Shown one piece after another: positions 1 to 9,110 of a DNA stretch of 64,000 bases. How positions within the stretch are numbered: position 1 is the stretch's first letter; each line of letters starts with the position of its first letter. Source of the DNA: Pseudomonas sp. Q1-7 (GTDB lineage Bacteria > Pseudomonadota > Gammaproteobacteria > Pseudomonadales > Pseudomonadaceae); contig NZ_CP116304.1 of assembly GCF_028010285.1 (NCBI RefSeq), positions 4,046,501 to 4,110,500 of the forward strand, read 5' to 3'. The translations under genes were made by a program, and so were the position numbers. Below the pieces are notes generated by a model. That model was not told the origin of the DNA. It made no database searches and saw only the letters and a list, made by a program, of their open reading frames with translations.

Positions 1-655
1 TGCGGCAGAAGACGATGTCGAACTTGCCCAGCGCGGCGTAGCTGTCCAGCAAGTTCAGCGGGCGGAACTCCACGCGGCTGCGGATGGCCGGCTTCACCGC
101 CCAGCGCCCCGGCCCCTTGGGATCGAAGTAGCGGGCCAGGCGTTCCTGGGACAGGCCGCGGCCCATGGCCAGGCTGTCGTACTCGCCGGAACGGCAGGCC
201 GCCAGCATCGAGGAGGACAGGTCCGTGGCGACGATACGCGCCCCGGCCTTCAGTTGCCCGAGGTTGATCTTCTCGAATTCGTCGATCGCCATGGAGATGG
301 AGAACGGTTCCTGCCCCGAGGAACTGGCCGCCGACCAGATTCGCAGCGGCTGGTTCGGACTGGCCTTGATCAGCTCGGGCAGCACCCGGCTCTTCAACAC
401 TTCGAAGGGGTAGGTGTCGCGAAACCAGAGGGTTTCGTTGGTGGTCATGGCGTCGATGACCTGCTCGCGCAGGCCGCCATGGGAAAAACCCTGGATGCGC
501 TGCGTCAGTTCGCCCAGGGTCTTGATGCCGTTCTGCTCCATCAGCTTGTTCAGCCGACTGGAGACCAGATACTGCTTGTTGCTGCCCAGCAGGATGCCGC
601 AGGACTTTTCCAGGAAAACCCGGAACTGCTCGAAATCCACATTGCCTGAAGACAC
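1..655 (-). CDS. cheR: Chemotaxis protein methyltransferase CheR, 3'-truncated by window edge
   Basis: The first 218 or so codons of an S-adenosylmethionine-dependent methyltransferase that methylates glutamates on chemoreceptors in the cytoplasm. The reverse-strand frame runs off the left edge, so the C-terminus is missing. It begins with GTG at 655, giving (M)SSGNVDFEQF, with a GAGG ribosome site 8 nt upstream. The CheR N-terminal helical domain is followed by the SAM-binding region (SSGQEPFS, then ATDLSSSML near residues 135-145) and FDIVFCR at the edge. It lies 43 bp downstream of cheV on the same strand, probably co-transcribed. In P. aeruginosa this flagellar-cluster copy is called cheR1 or cheR2 depending on source. 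Family assignment is secure. Confidence 0.92.
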   Translation of the reverse strand, partial: MSSGNVDFEQFRVFLEKSCGILLGSNKQYLVSSRLNKLMEQNGIKTLGELTQRIQGFSHGGLREQVIDAMTTNETLWFRDTYPFEVLKSRVLPELIKASPNQPLRIWSAASSSGQEPFSISMAIDEFEKINLGQLKAGARIVATDLSSSMLAACRSGEYDSLAMGRGLSQERLARYFDPKGPGRWAVKPAIRSRVEFRPLNLLDSYAALGKFDIVFCR

Positions 656-698
656 TAAGGGCGCCTCACCGATCTGTATCCATGTCAGGGGGCCGGCC

Positions 699-1631
699 TC
701 AGCCCCCGTCCGTTACCTTGATGCGTTCCACGACCCGTGCCGCGAGGTCGTCCGGCTTGAACTTGGCAAGGAAGTCATCCGCCCCCACCTTTTTCACCAT
801 CGCCTGGTTGAACACACCGGAAAGCGAAGTATGCAGGAGGATATGCAGCTTCTGCATGCGTGGATCGTTGCGGATTTCCGCCGTCAGCGTGTAGCCGTCC
901 ATCTCCGGCATCTCGATGTCGGAAACGATCATCAGCAGTTCCTGCTCCGGCGCCTTGCCCTCCTCCACCATTCCGCGCAGGTAGTCGTAGGCCTGGCGCC
1001 CATCGTTGAGGGCCTTGACCTCCACACCGACGGTTTCCAGGCAGCGCATCACCTGTTTGCGCGCCACCGAGGAGTCGTCGACGATCAGGACCCGCTTGCT
1101 GACCGCCTTGCTCTGGGTCTCGATATCGACAACGCCTTCGGACACCACCTCGGAGGTCGGCGCCACTTCGGCGAGAATCTTCTCGACATCGATGATTTCC
1201 ACCAGTTGCTTGTCGACCCGGGTCACGGCCGTCAGGTAATGCTCGCGGCCGGTTCCCTTGGGTGGCGGATGGATCTCCTCCCAGTTCATGTTGACGATGC
1301 GCTCCACCGAGCGCACCAGGAAACCCTGCACCTTGGTGTTGTATTCCGTAATGATGACGAAGCTGTTCTTCAGGTCATCCAGGCCTCTGCGCCCAGTCGC
1401 CATGGACAGGTCGAGAATCGGAATGGTACCCCCACGGATATTGGCGACCCCGCGTACCACCGGGCTGGACTTGGGCATCAGGGTGAGACGGGGGCACTGC
1501 AGCACCTCCTTCACCTTGAACACGTTGATCCCGTAGAGCTGCGATCCATCGAGACGGAACAACAGCAGCTCCAGGCGGTTCTGCCCGACCAGTTGGGTAC
1601 GCTGGTTAACCGAATCCAAAACACCGGCCAT
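699..1631 (-). CDS. cheV: Chemotaxis protein CheV (CheW domain plus receiver domain)
   Basis: A 310-residue coupling protein that links chemoreceptors to CheA and can be phosphorylated. Residues about 15-160 are a CheW-like domain (NRLELLLFRL, YGINVFKVKEVL). Residues about 178-305 are a response-regulator receiver with the acidic pair in LIVDDSS and the phospho-acceptor Asp near residue 238 in VSDIEMPEMDG. The reading frame extends upstream to 1655, but the start at 1631 (MAGVLDSV) is chosen because AGGAG lies 8 nt before it and family members start there. It is divergent from flgA and followed by cheR. Confidence 0.94.
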   Translation of the reverse strand: MAGVLDSVNQRTQLVGQNRLELLLFRLDGSQLYGINVFKVKEVLQCPRLTLMPKSSPVVRGVANIRGGTIPILDLSMATGRRGLDDLKNSFVIITEYNTKVQGFLVRSVERIVNMNWEEIHPPPKGTGREHYLTAVTRVDKQLVEIIDVEKILAEVAPTSEVVSEGVVDIETQSKAVSKRVLIVDDSSVARKQVMRCLETVGVEVKALNDGRQAYDYLRGMVEEGKAPEQELLMIVSDIEMPEMDGYTLTAEIRNDPRMQKLHILLHTSLSGVFNQAMVKKVGADDFLAKFKPDDLAARVVERIKVTDGG

Positions 1632-1681
1632 GACCAGACTCCTGTTACAAGTCATTCGAACGCCCGCCTCAGACTAGCAGG

Positions 1682-1697
1682 CGGCACGACCCTTGCT
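1682..1697 (+). promoter_or_regulatory. Sigma-54 promoter for flgA
   Basis: CGGCACGACCCTTGCT matches the RpoN consensus TGGCACG-N4-TTGCW at all but the first base, with GG at 1683-1684 and GC at 1695-1696, exactly ten bases apart. In P. aeruginosa flgA is a class II flagellar gene that needs RpoN and FleQ, which fits. The predicted transcript start falls at about 1708, immediately before the first ATG of the flgA frame at 1709, which bears on the choice of start codon. Confidence 0.75.
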
Positions 1698-1708
1698 TAT
1701 GAATTTGC

Positions 1709-2470
1709 ATGAACACCAAGACGACGCTTTTCCGACACCTGATGGCAAAACGCCGCAAATCGTTTGCGGCTGTTTTACCCGCTTTGTGCTGTCTCGGCTA
1801 CAGCCCGATGTCGAGTGCCGCTCTGACGTCGCCTGAAGTGCTTATCGGCACAGCCGAAGGCTTTCTTGAGTACGCCGTCGAAGAATATCTGCAGCGCAGC
1901 AGCATTCAGGGGCGCAGCGAGATCGAGGTCAATCGCCTTGATCCGCGCCTGCGCCTGGCAGCGTGCGACGAAGATTTGACGTCCAGGCTGGAAAGCCCCG
2001 CGCAGCCGCTAGGGCGCGTCACGGTACGGATTCGCTGCGACGGAAGTTCGCCCTGGACTGTGTTCGTTCCGGCCCAGGTGAAGCTCTACCGGGAGGTGGT
2101 GGTCGTGACACGGCCGTTGCGCCGTGGAGCACCCATCGCCCCCCAGGACGTGACCGTTGCCGAGCGCGACGTGGGCTTGCTCAACCAGGGATTTCTCAGC
2201 GACCCGGCGCAGACCATCGGCCAGAAGACCACACGCACCCTGCTGCCCGACCAGGTATTGGCTCCCCTGCACCTGCAGCAGGCCGAAGTGGTGAGCAAGG
2301 GCGACCAGGTGGTGATCAGTGCCGCGAACTCGGCCATCAGCGTGCGCGTGCCGGGCGAGGCCCTGGCCAATGGCGCGCCCGGCGAGCAGATCCGGGTCCG
2401 CAACCTGAGTTCCGGACGGGTGGTGAAGGCCCGGGTCAAGGCGCCAGGCCAGGTCCAGGTGGACATGTAG
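1709..2470 (+). CDS. flgA: Flagellar basal body P-ring formation protein FlgA
   Basis: A 253-codon periplasmic chaperone for assembly of the flagellar P ring. An N-terminal hydrophobic segment (FAAVLPALCCLGYSP) acts as a signal sequence. The middle carries an SAF-type domain (PLRRGAPIAPQDVT) and the C-terminal half is the FlgA-specific domain (SVRVPGEALANGAPGEQIRVRN). The first ATG at 1709 coincides with the predicted sigma-54 transcript start, so translation would be leaderless there. The in-frame ATG at 1742 (MAKRRKSF) is a plausible alternative but has no clear Shine-Dalgarno sequence. It heads the flgA-flgM-flgN-flgZ run. Confidence 0.93.
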   Translation: MNTKTTLFRHLMAKRRKSFAAVLPALCCLGYSPMSSAALTSPEVLIGTAEGFLEYAVEEYLQRSSIQGRSEIEVNRLDPRLRLAACDEDLTSRLESPAQPLGRVTVRIRCDGSSPWTVFVPAQVKLYREVVVVTRPLRRGAPIAPQDVTVAERDVGLLNQGFLSDPAQTIGQKTTRTLLPDQVLAPLHLQQAEVVSKGDQVVISAANSAISVRVPGEALANGAPGEQIRVRNLSSGRVVKARVKAPGQVQVDM

Positions 2471-2534
2471 GCATGATTCCACTGGCGCCGCAGAGGATCG
2501 ATTTCCTAAAATCGGCAGGAACGAAAGAATTTTC

Positions 2535-2561
2535 TAAAGTTATCCCGGACAGGGCCGATAA
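2535..2561 (+). promoter_or_regulatory. FliA (sigma-28) promoter for flgMN
   Basis: TAAAGTTA (-35, from 2535) and GCCGATAA (-10, 2554-2561) are separated by 11 bases. This matches the flagellar sigma-28 consensus TAAAGTTT-N11-GCCGATAA with one mismatch. It sits about 40 bp before the flgM start, so flgM and flgN can be transcribed late in flagellar assembly independently of flgA. Confidence 0.88.
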
Positions 2562-2599
2562 CACGGTAAGCGTCCAACTAGCGTCCGAGGTTCAGCATC

Positions 2600-2938
2600 A
2601 TGGTTATCGACTTCAACCGGCTCAATAACGGCCCCACGCCCAGCGGTTCGGGGCGTACCGGCAACACCGAGGCCGGCAGGAACGAAACCGTCACCAGCGG
2701 CCAGGCCGTCTCGTCCCAGAACACCGGCGAGCAGGCTCCGGCTGCCAAGAGCGGCGAATCCGTGCAACTGAGCAGCGAAGCTCAGGTGCTGCAGAAAGCC
2801 GGCGAAAAACTGCGCGACCTGCCCGTGGTGGACAAGGAGCGCGTCGAAAAGCTCAAGCAGGCCATAGCCGACGGCTCTTACCAGGTCGACAGCAAACGCG
2901 TGGCCAGTAAGCTGCTGAACTTCGAATCCCAGCGCTAG
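2600..2938 (+). CDS. flgM: Anti-sigma-28 factor FlgM
   Basis: A 112-residue protein that binds FliA and blocks late flagellar gene expression until it is exported through the completed hook-basal body. The first 60 residues are low-complexity and rich in Ser, Gly, Asn and Gln, as expected for an exported disordered protein. The conserved FliA-binding helices are in the C-terminal half ([18 protein letters not shown], then VASKLLNFE). It lies directly behind a FliA promoter and 48 bp before flgN. Confidence 0.93.
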   Translation: MVIDFNRLNNGPTPSGSGRTGNTEAGRNETVTSGQAVSSQNTGEQAPAAKSGESVQLSSEAQVLQKAGEKLRDLPVVDKERVEKLKQAIADGSYQVDSKRVASKLLNFESQR

Positions 2939-2986
2939 TCCACGGGCAGCGCTGGGGAACTTGGACGCCCGATCCCCAGAGCGCGT

Positions 2987-3454
2987 ATGCACGACACCAA
3001 CCTGCTTCAGCTGTTCACTGACGATATCGGCCACGCCCAGCGTTTGCTTGAGCTGATGGACGAAGAATTCCAGGCCCTGGGCGAGCGCGACCTCGCCCGC
3101 CTCGAAAAACTGCTCGCCGAGAAACAGCCCCTCCTCGCCCAACTCGACCAGCATGGCCGCCAGCGCAGCCAGTTGCTGGCCAGCCTGCAGCTCAGCGCCG
3201 ACCGCGCAGGCCTGCAACAGCTCGCCGAGCGCTCCTCACTGGGCCAGGCGCTGCTCGATCACGGCGATGAACTCAGCCAGTTGCTGGAACGCTGCAAGGC
3301 GCTCAACGAGCGCAACGGCCGCCTGATCCGCGCCAACCGGGCATCGGTCGGCAGCATGCTCGGCATCCTGCGTGGCGGCGACACGCCCAGCCTCTATGAC
3401 AGCCGGGGTGCGGCCGCTAGAATCGGCCAGCAGCGCCCGCTCAGCCAGGCCTGA
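2987..3454 (+). CDS. flgN: Flagellar export chaperone FlgN
   Basis: A 155-residue helical cytoplasmic chaperone for the hook-associated proteins FlgK and FlgL. It is rich in Leu, Glu and Gln, with long amphipathic helices ([20 protein letters not shown]) typical of the FlgN family. It follows flgM in the same transcript and precedes flgZ. Confidence 0.88.
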   Translation: MHDTNLLQLFTDDIGHAQRLLELMDEEFQALGERDLARLEKLLAEKQPLLAQLDQHGRQRSQLLASLQLSADRAGLQQLAERSSLGQALLDHGDELSQLLERCKALNERNGRLIRANRASVGSMLGILRGGDTPSLYDSRGAAARIGQQRPLSQA

Positions 3455-3542
3455 CAAGACATACAAGAAAAGCGCAAAGACATGCGGCATGATGCCACTA
3501 CTCTTTGCGCAGTCCGCTTTTGCGTTTGGAGAGACCTGGACC

Positions 3543-4292
3543 GTGTCCAACCCATTCCACGAAGAGAACGGCCCACAACCCCCCAAGGTGCTCAAGGCGC
3601 CGGTGGAAATCCTGGCCAACCTTCGTCTGCTGCAGCAACACCATGATCCGCTGATCATCACCTTCCACGACCGTAACCAGCGCTTCCAGAGCTACCTGGT
3701 GGAAGTAGACCGCGACCGCGGCCTGATCGCCCTGGATGAAATGATCCCGAACGACGGCGAACGCTTCCTGAAGAACGGCGAAACCTTCCGTGTCGAAAGC
3801 TTCCACGAAGGCGTGCGGATCGCCTGGGATGTCCAGCAGCCGGCCAGCGTCGGCGAGTTCGAGGGGGACCGCTGCTACTGGTGCGCCCTGCCCGAGGAAG
3901 TGACCTATCACCAGCGCCGCAACGCCTTCCGCGCCACCCTCAAGCAGAGTCAGTTGGTTCCCGTGGAGCTGGACGGCGACAGGATGTCGTCGCCGATCAA
4001 GGGCGTGATGCTGGATATCTCCGCGACCGGCTGCAAACTGCGCTTCGACGGCGACCTGAACGGCCGCCTGCAACCTGGCCAGGTCTATGAGCGCTTCAGC
4101 GCCAGGATGCCCATCGGCCCCATCACCACCCCCGTCGAACTGCGCCACCTGCATTTCGATGAAAAGCTCGGCGTGAGCTTCGTCGGCATTCGCTTCCACA
4201 AGATGAGCGGGCTGGTGCAGCGCAACGTCGAACGCTTCGTCTACCAGTTGCAGCGGGAAGCCCGGCGTTTCGAGAAAGACGAACTGTTCTAG
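3543..4292 (+). CDS. flgZ: Flagellar brake protein FlgZ (YcgR-like, PilZ domain)
   Basis: A 249-residue cyclic-di-GMP receptor that slows the flagellar motor and reduces swarming when the second messenger is high. Residues 1-110 are the YcgR N-terminal domain. The PilZ domain carries both ligand motifs: the RxxxR type in [10 protein letters not shown] and the D/NxSxxG type in [12 protein letters not shown]. The open frame reaches back to 3372 inside flgN, but the GTG at 3543 ([10 protein letters not shown]) is preferred because GGAG lies just upstream and the homologues begin there. It ends 3 bp from the convergent DUF2064 gene. Confidence 0.9.
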   Translation: MSNPFHEENGPQPPKVLKAPVEILANLRLLQQHHDPLIITFHDRNQRFQSYLVEVDRDRGLIALDEMIPNDGERFLKNGETFRVESFHEGVRIAWDVQQPASVGEFEGDRCYWCALPEEVTYHQRRNAFRATLKQSQLVPVELDGDRMSSPIKGVMLDISATGCKLRFDGDLNGRLQPGQVYERFSARMPIGPITTPVELRHLHFDEKLGVSFVGIRFHKMSGLVQRNVERFVYQLQREARRFEKDELF

Positions 4293-4295
4293 TCG

Positions 4296-4916
4296 TCAGG
4301 CGACTCCGAACTTGAACCCCAGCCGCCCCAGGCGCGGTAGATGTTCGGGGTCGTCCAGCACCCACAACGAGGGCAGCAGCCCGTGCCGCCAATCCAGTTC
4401 CTGCAGGCGCTCGCAGGTCAGGGCCAGCACCCGGTCGCTGCCCCAGGGCATGGCCTCGAACAGCCGTGGATCGACGCGACGCAGACCGAGCAACACGTAG
4501 CGTCCGTCTTCGGTCGGCCCCAGCACCGCCTGATGCTGGTCCAGCGCCTCACAAGCGGCTGACAGGTAATCGGCATCCAGCATCGGGCAATGCTGGCCGA
4601 TGAGCACCACAGCATCGTTCTCGGAAAGGCCCAGGGCGGCAATGCGCCGCATTCGCTCACCCAGGTCGCCGACCGGCTGGCCCACCACCATCCAGTCGTT
4701 ATCCTCGGCCAAGGCTTCCAGGGCCTCGTCCGGTCCATCCTCGATCCAGAAGATGCGCTCACTGAAACCCAGTGGCGGAAGATTGAGTACCCGTGCCACC
4801 AGTTGCCGGTGCAACCGTTCCACGCCTTCCTCCCCCAGCTCCGGTAGCAGCCTGGGGTGGAGCTTGCCGGCCTGCGGGGCACTGGCAAGCAGATGCAGGG
4901 AGATGCTCAACGTCAT
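4296..4916 (-). CDS. DUF2064 glycosyltransferase-like protein
   Basis: A 206-residue cytoplasmic protein of the DUF2064/TIGR04282 family, which has the fold of GT-A nucleotide-sugar transferases. The sugar-nucleotide-binding acidic motif is seen as IGQHCPMLDADYLSAA, followed by GPTEDGRYVLLGL. The exact reaction is unknown; relatives occur beside arsenosugar or molybdenum-cofactor genes, but no such context is visible here. The ATG at 4916 (MTLSISLHLL) is chosen over an upstream in-frame ATG at 4994 because homology begins there. It is convergent with flgZ and downstream of the MFS gene. Confidence 0.75.
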   Translation of the reverse strand: MTLSISLHLLASAPQAGKLHPRLLPELGEEGVERLHRQLVARVLNLPPLGFSERIFWIEDGPDEALEALAEDNDWMVVGQPVGDLGERMRRIAALGLSENDAVVLIGQHCPMLDADYLSAACEALDQHQAVLGPTEDGRYVLLGLRRVDPRLFEAMPWGSDRVLALTCERLQELDWRHGLLPSLWVLDDPEHLPRLGRLGFKFGVA

Positions 4917-5015
4917 GACCAGATCCTCCTTGAAGTCCCAAGGCGAGCCTTGGGCTTGAAGCTCGGGTAGCCACACCGGACGATCATTGGGCAAAAAGGC
5001 TGTGGCATTGGGCCA

Positions 5016-6344
5016 CTAGTTGCTCGGCTGCGGTCGCTCCTGCATGTCCTCGCCCGACGGCGGGGGCGATGGTGGGGTATCGCCACTCTGCATCTGGTCG
5101 AGCACCGCCTGCTCGTCGACGCGCGGGTCCAGCGCCGCCACCAGGGGCGAACTGATCATGTTGTCCGGGGTCGGCACATGGTGCAGGGGCGCCTCGTCGA
5201 CCCGGTGCAGACCGGTAACCGCTGCCGGCCGCACCCGCAACACCAGCACCACCGCGCAGAAACAGACGAACGCGTACAGCATGTTCGGCCCCAACTGCTT
5301 CATCAGGGCGCCCGTCAGCAAGGGGCCGATGCTCGCCCCCACGCCGAAGGTGATCAGCAACATGGCGGTAAGCGAGACGCGCCGCTCGGCTTCTATATGG
5401 TCATTGGAAAAGGCCACCGCCAGCGGGTACAGGCTGAACTGCAGCAGGCAGACCAGGAAGCCCACCGGGAACAGCACCTCCAGCGGCGCGTCCGGCATGA
5501 TCGCCAGGGGCAAGGCGCACAGCGCGAGCAGGGCCGCCGTGATACGGATCAGCAATGCCCGGTCGTGACGGTCCGACAGCCAGCCCAGCGGCCACTGCAC
5601 GAGCAGGCCAGCGAGGATGCAGCAGCCCATGAACAGACCCACCTGGTCGATAGGCAGCCCCTGGGCGGTAGCGTAGAGCGGCGCCAGGCCATAGAAGGAG
5701 CCGATTACCAGGCCGGACACCAGCACTGTGCTCAGCGACTGTGGCACCCGTTTGATGAAGAAGCGCGGCTCCAGCGGCGCCGGATGCAGGGGGGCCGGGT
5801 GCAACTTGCGCGTCAGCGCCACCGGCACCAGGCACAGGGCAAAGCACATGGCCACCAGCATCAGCAGCTCCGGACCGAGCCCCGGGTGCAGGACCAGTAC
5901 CAGTTGCCCCAGTACCAGGCCCAGGTAGGAGGCCACCATGTAGCCAGCGAACACCTGGCCACGCTGGTTCGCGTCGGCCTGCTCGCTGAGCCAGCTTTCG
6001 ATCACCATGTACTGGCACATCATCCCCAGGCCCACCAGCATCCGCATGAACAGCCAGGCTGGCAGGACGCTGATCAGGCCGTGTCCGAGTACGGCCGCCG
6101 TCACGACCCCGGCACAGGCCACGTAGGCACGGATATGCCCGACCCGGGCGATCAGCCGGTGGCCCAGCTTGCCGCCGAGGATCAGGCCGAAATAGTTGGC
6201 CGCCATCAAGGCGCCGACCCAGAGCCCGTCCACCTTGTCCGCCGCCAGGCGCAGACCGAGGTAGGTACTGAGCAGGCCGGAGCCGATCAACATCAACAGG
6301 GTGGCGAAATACAGTGCGCGAAACGACTTCCAGATCCGATGCAT
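5016..6344 (-). CDS. Major facilitator superfamily transporter
   Basis: A 442-residue inner-membrane transporter with about twelve hydrophobic segments. The first is IWKSFRALYFATLLMLIG. The motif between helices 2 and 3 is GGKLGHRLIARVGH, a form of the MFS GxLaDrxGrr signature, repeated in the second half as LGWLSDRHDRALLIR. The C-terminal 60 residues are hydrophilic and Pro/Ser-rich, so probably cytoplasmic. The start at 6344 (MHRIWKSF) is preferred to the 60-residue basic upstream extension. Substrate is unknown. It corresponds in position to P. aeruginosa PA3355. Confidence 0.82.
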   Translation of the reverse strand: MHRIWKSFRALYFATLLMLIGSGLLSTYLGLRLAADKVDGLWVGALMAANYFGLILGGKLGHRLIARVGHIRAYVACAGVVTAAVLGHGLISVLPAWLFMRMLVGLGMMCQYMVIESWLSEQADANQRGQVFAGYMVASYLGLVLGQLVLVLHPGLGPELLMLVAMCFALCLVPVALTRKLHPAPLHPAPLEPRFFIKRVPQSLSTVLVSGLVIGSFYGLAPLYATAQGLPIDQVGLFMGCCILAGLLVQWPLGWLSDRHDRALLIRITAALLALCALPLAIMPDAPLEVLFPVGFLVCLLQFSLYPLAVAFSNDHIEAERRVSLTAMLLITFGVGASIGPLLTGALMKQLGPNMLYAFVCFCAVVLVLRVRPAAVTGLHRVDEAPLHHVPTPDNMISSPLVAALDPRVDEQAVLDQMQSGDTPPSPPPSGEDMQERPQPSN

Positions 6345-6405
6345 CGACGGCTCCAGCCGGCTCCTTGTGCGGGGAGGACCGCCCGGACGGGCGGCCCTTG
6401 GACGA

Positions 6406-7749
6406 TCAGACCTGGGTGGCGAGGATGCGCCGTTCCCAGGGCGTGATCTCATCGAAGAAGCTGCTGAGCTCCATCGTCTTTGTAGCAATGTAGCCTTCGA
6501 TGAACTCCTTGCCGAACAGTTCATGAGCCAGATCGCTGCGCTTCAGACGCTCGATGGCCGCATGCAAGGTACAGGGCAGCAACAACTCGTCCGGCGCCTC
6601 GAACTCACCCTGGATCGGCGGGCTCGGTTGCAGGTGCTGCTCCATCCCGTACAGTCCGGCTGCCAGGCTGGCGGCAATGGCCAGATAAGGATTGGCGTCG
6701 GCGCCGGGCAGGCGGTTCTCCACCCTTCTCGCCACCGGCGGGCTGGCCGGGATGCGCAGGCCCGCCGCCCGGTTGTCGAGGGACCAGCAGGCATTGTTGG
6801 GCGACGCGTAGGGATGGCAGAGGCGCTGGTAGGAATTCACATTCGGGGCGAAGAGCGCGGTGAGGTCCGCCATGGCCGCCTGCTGGCCGCCGATGAAATG
6901 GGCAAAGGCATCGGTCGGCACGCCATCGGCGTCGCTGAAGATGTTCTGCTCGCCTTCCAGGGTCACAACGCTCTGGTGGATGTGCATCGAACTGCCCGGC
7001 GTATGCGCCAGCGGCTTGGCCATGCACACGACCTGAATGCCATGCTTGAGCGCCACCTCCTTGAGCAAGTGCTTGAACAGAAAGGTCTGGTCGGCCAGCA
7101 GCAGCGGGTCGCCATGGAGGAAGTTGATCTCGAACTGGCTGACGCCCATCTCGTGCATGAAGGTATCGCGGGGCATGCCGAAGGCCTCCATGCCGCGATA
7201 GACCTCCTCGAAGAACGGCCGCAAGCCGTTGTTGGACGACACGCTGAAGGCCGAACAGCCCGCCTCGCGACGGCCATCCAGGCCAAGCGGCGGCTGGAAG
7301 GCCAGGCTCGGGTCAGGGTTCGGAGCGAACACGAAGAACTCCAACTCGGTCGCAACCACCGGCTTCCAGCCATGTTCGGCATAACGCTCCACCACCTTGC
7401 GCAGCAGGCCACGGGTGGACAGTCCGGAGGGCCGGCCGTCGAGCTCCTGGGCATCGCAAATGGCCAGGGCGCGCGGCCGCTCGCTCCAGGGCAGGCGGTG
7501 GATCTGCGTGGGCTCGGCGACCAGGGCCAGGTCGCCGTCGTCGCTGCCATAGAAACGGGCGGGCGGGTAACCGCCCATGATGCCTTGCAGCAGCACGCCC
7601 CGCGCCAGCTGCAGGCGACGCCCCGAGCGGAAGCCTTCCCCCGTCATCACCTTGCCCCGCATCACCCCGTTCAGGTCGGGGGTGACGCACTCGATCTCTT
7701 CAATGCCGGCCAGGCGATCGGCGAGCGGGCTGCGGACGTTACTGGTCAT
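6406..7749 (-). CDS. Glutamine synthetase family protein, gamma-glutamylpolyamine synthetase-like (PauA type)
   Basis: A 447-residue ATP-dependent ligase of the glutamine synthetase fold. Relatives PauA/PuuA join glutamate to putrescine or other polyamines in the first step of their breakdown. Visible signatures are the acidic metal site in VVATELEFFVF, the GSSMHIHQS ammonia/substrate loop, and ENRLPGADANPYLAIAASLA near residue 330. The start at 7749 (MTSNVRSPL) is chosen over an upstream frame extension that runs through the terminator of the neighbouring peroxidase gene. In position it matches PA3356 (pauA5); the polyamine substrate cannot be told from sequence. Confidence 0.82.
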   Translation of the reverse strand: MTSNVRSPLADRLAGIEEIECVTPDLNGVMRGKVMTGEGFRSGRRLQLARGVLLQGIMGGYPPARFYGSDDGDLALVAEPTQIHRLPWSERPRALAICDAQELDGRPSGLSTRGLLRKVVERYAEHGWKPVVATELEFFVFAPNPDPSLAFQPPLGLDGRREAGCSAFSVSSNNGLRPFFEEVYRGMEAFGMPRDTFMHEMGVSQFEINFLHGDPLLLADQTFLFKHLLKEVALKHGIQVVCMAKPLAHTPGSSMHIHQSVVTLEGEQNIFSDADGVPTDAFAHFIGGQQAAMADLTALFAPNVNSYQRLCHPYASPNNACWSLDNRAAGLRIPASPPVARRVENRLPGADANPYLAIAASLAAGLYGMEQHLQPSPPIQGEFEAPDELLLPCTLHAAIERLKRSDLAHELFGKEFIEGYIATKTMELSSFFDEITPWERRILATQV

Positions 7750-7856
7750 GATGGTTGTCCTTGTACACGACGGCCGCTCTGGATGGCGGCTCGTACAAAA
7801 TACGCACCGGCTGTTCGGAATATCAAGCAGGTTCAAACACCTTTCCAGCCGGCGAG

Positions 7857-7893
7857 AAAAAGGGGCGAAGCACCAAGTGCTCCGCCCCTTTTC
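7857..7893 (-). terminator. Intrinsic terminator of giant peroxidase gene 1
   Basis: An inverted repeat (GGGGCGAAGCAC, short loop, GTGCTCCGCCCC, one mismatch) is flanked by AAAA on one side and TTTT on the other. On the minus strand this is a strong hairpin followed by a U run, 33 bp past the stop codon. It lies within the duplicated 3' block, so the same terminator follows the second gene. Confidence 0.85.
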
Positions 7894-9110
7894 CAACGAC
7901 CGCGATGCGCTTGCGAGCGATCTCCTCAACCGACGAGGAAGTCCGCCTGGGTCACGGTCGTCGCATCCGCCACGCCCACCAGGGTGATGCTGTTGGCACC
8001 AATGGTGACCAGGGTGTCCGCCCCCTGGGAGGTGATGCTGACGCTGGCCGCGAAGTTCGCCGCGGTGATGCCCAGGTCAGCGACGTGCAAGCGATCCTGG
8101 CCGCCAGCCGGATTGGCATCGAAGTCCAGGATGACGTCGTGTCCGAAACCGGGCCCGAACATGAAGATGTCGTTGCCCGCACCGCCACTCATGGTGTCGT
8201 TGCCGCCACCACCGACGAGAATGTCATTCCCGCCCAGGCCATTGAGGGTGTCATTGCCACTTCCCCCCAGTATCCGGTTGTCCAGGGTATTGCCCGTGCC
8301 ACTGAAGGCTCCGCTGCCAATGAATACCAGGTTCTCTACGTTCGTCCCGAGACTGTAACTCGACAGCGTCGTGCGAACGACATCGGTACCCTCACCTATC
8401 GCCTCTGCCACGAAGTCCAGCGCGTTGTCCACGTAGTAGGTGTCGTTCCCGCTGCCGCCTATCATCGTGTCGGCACCGCCCCCTCCATTCATCACGTCGT
8501 CTCCACCCAGCCCGTGGAGAATGTCGTTCCCACCCAGGCCATTGAGGGTATCACTGGCGGTTCCGCCCACCAGCCGGTTCGCCAGGGCATTCCCCGTACC
8601 CGTGAACGCCGCCCCCCCCAGGTAGACCAGGATCTCGAAGTTGTTCCCCAGGGTATAGGTGGACAAAGTCGTGCGGACCATGTCGGTCCCCTCGCCCACG
8701 TTTTCGACCACCACATCCTGCGTGCTGTCCACATAGAAGATGTCGTCGCCCAAACCACCGTGCATGCGGTCAGCACCGGCGTTACCGTTGAGGACGTCAT
8801 TGCCCCCTACACCGTACAGCACGTCGTTGCCACCTCCGCCGCTCAGGTTATCGTTCCCCGCGCCCCCCGCCAGCGTATTCGCCAGGCCGTTACCTACCCC
8901 GGTGAAGTTGCCGCTGCCGATATAGGCCAGGTCCTCGACGTTCGCCCCCAGGCTGTAGCTGGCAAGCGTCGTGCGGACCATGTCGCGCCCTTCTCCGGCC
9001 AACTCGCTCACCGAATCGAGGACGTTGTCGACATAGAAGATGTCGTTGCCGGGACCACCGAACATGCTGTCGGCTCCCGTGCCACCGATCAGCACATCGT
9101 CGCCGGCACC
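7858..9110. repeat. Long direct repeat, copy 1 (3' block of peroxidase genes)
   Basis: About 1.25 kb that is nearly identical to 18815-20067, at a constant offset of 10957 bases with no indel seen. By eye I find about eight substitutions. Six lie within the first 90 bases around the stop codon, and two lie near 8832 and 9082. The stretch from about 7955 to 8831 shows no difference. It covers the terminator, stop codon and the last 395 or so codons (the C-terminal RTX/secretion region). Similarity drops sharply beyond 9110. Confidence 0.93.

Noticed and set aside
5178-6446. 422-codon plus-strand frame opposite the MFS gene
   Set aside because: Shadow of the real MFS gene; the translation is Gln/His/Arg-rich without membrane segments or motifs.
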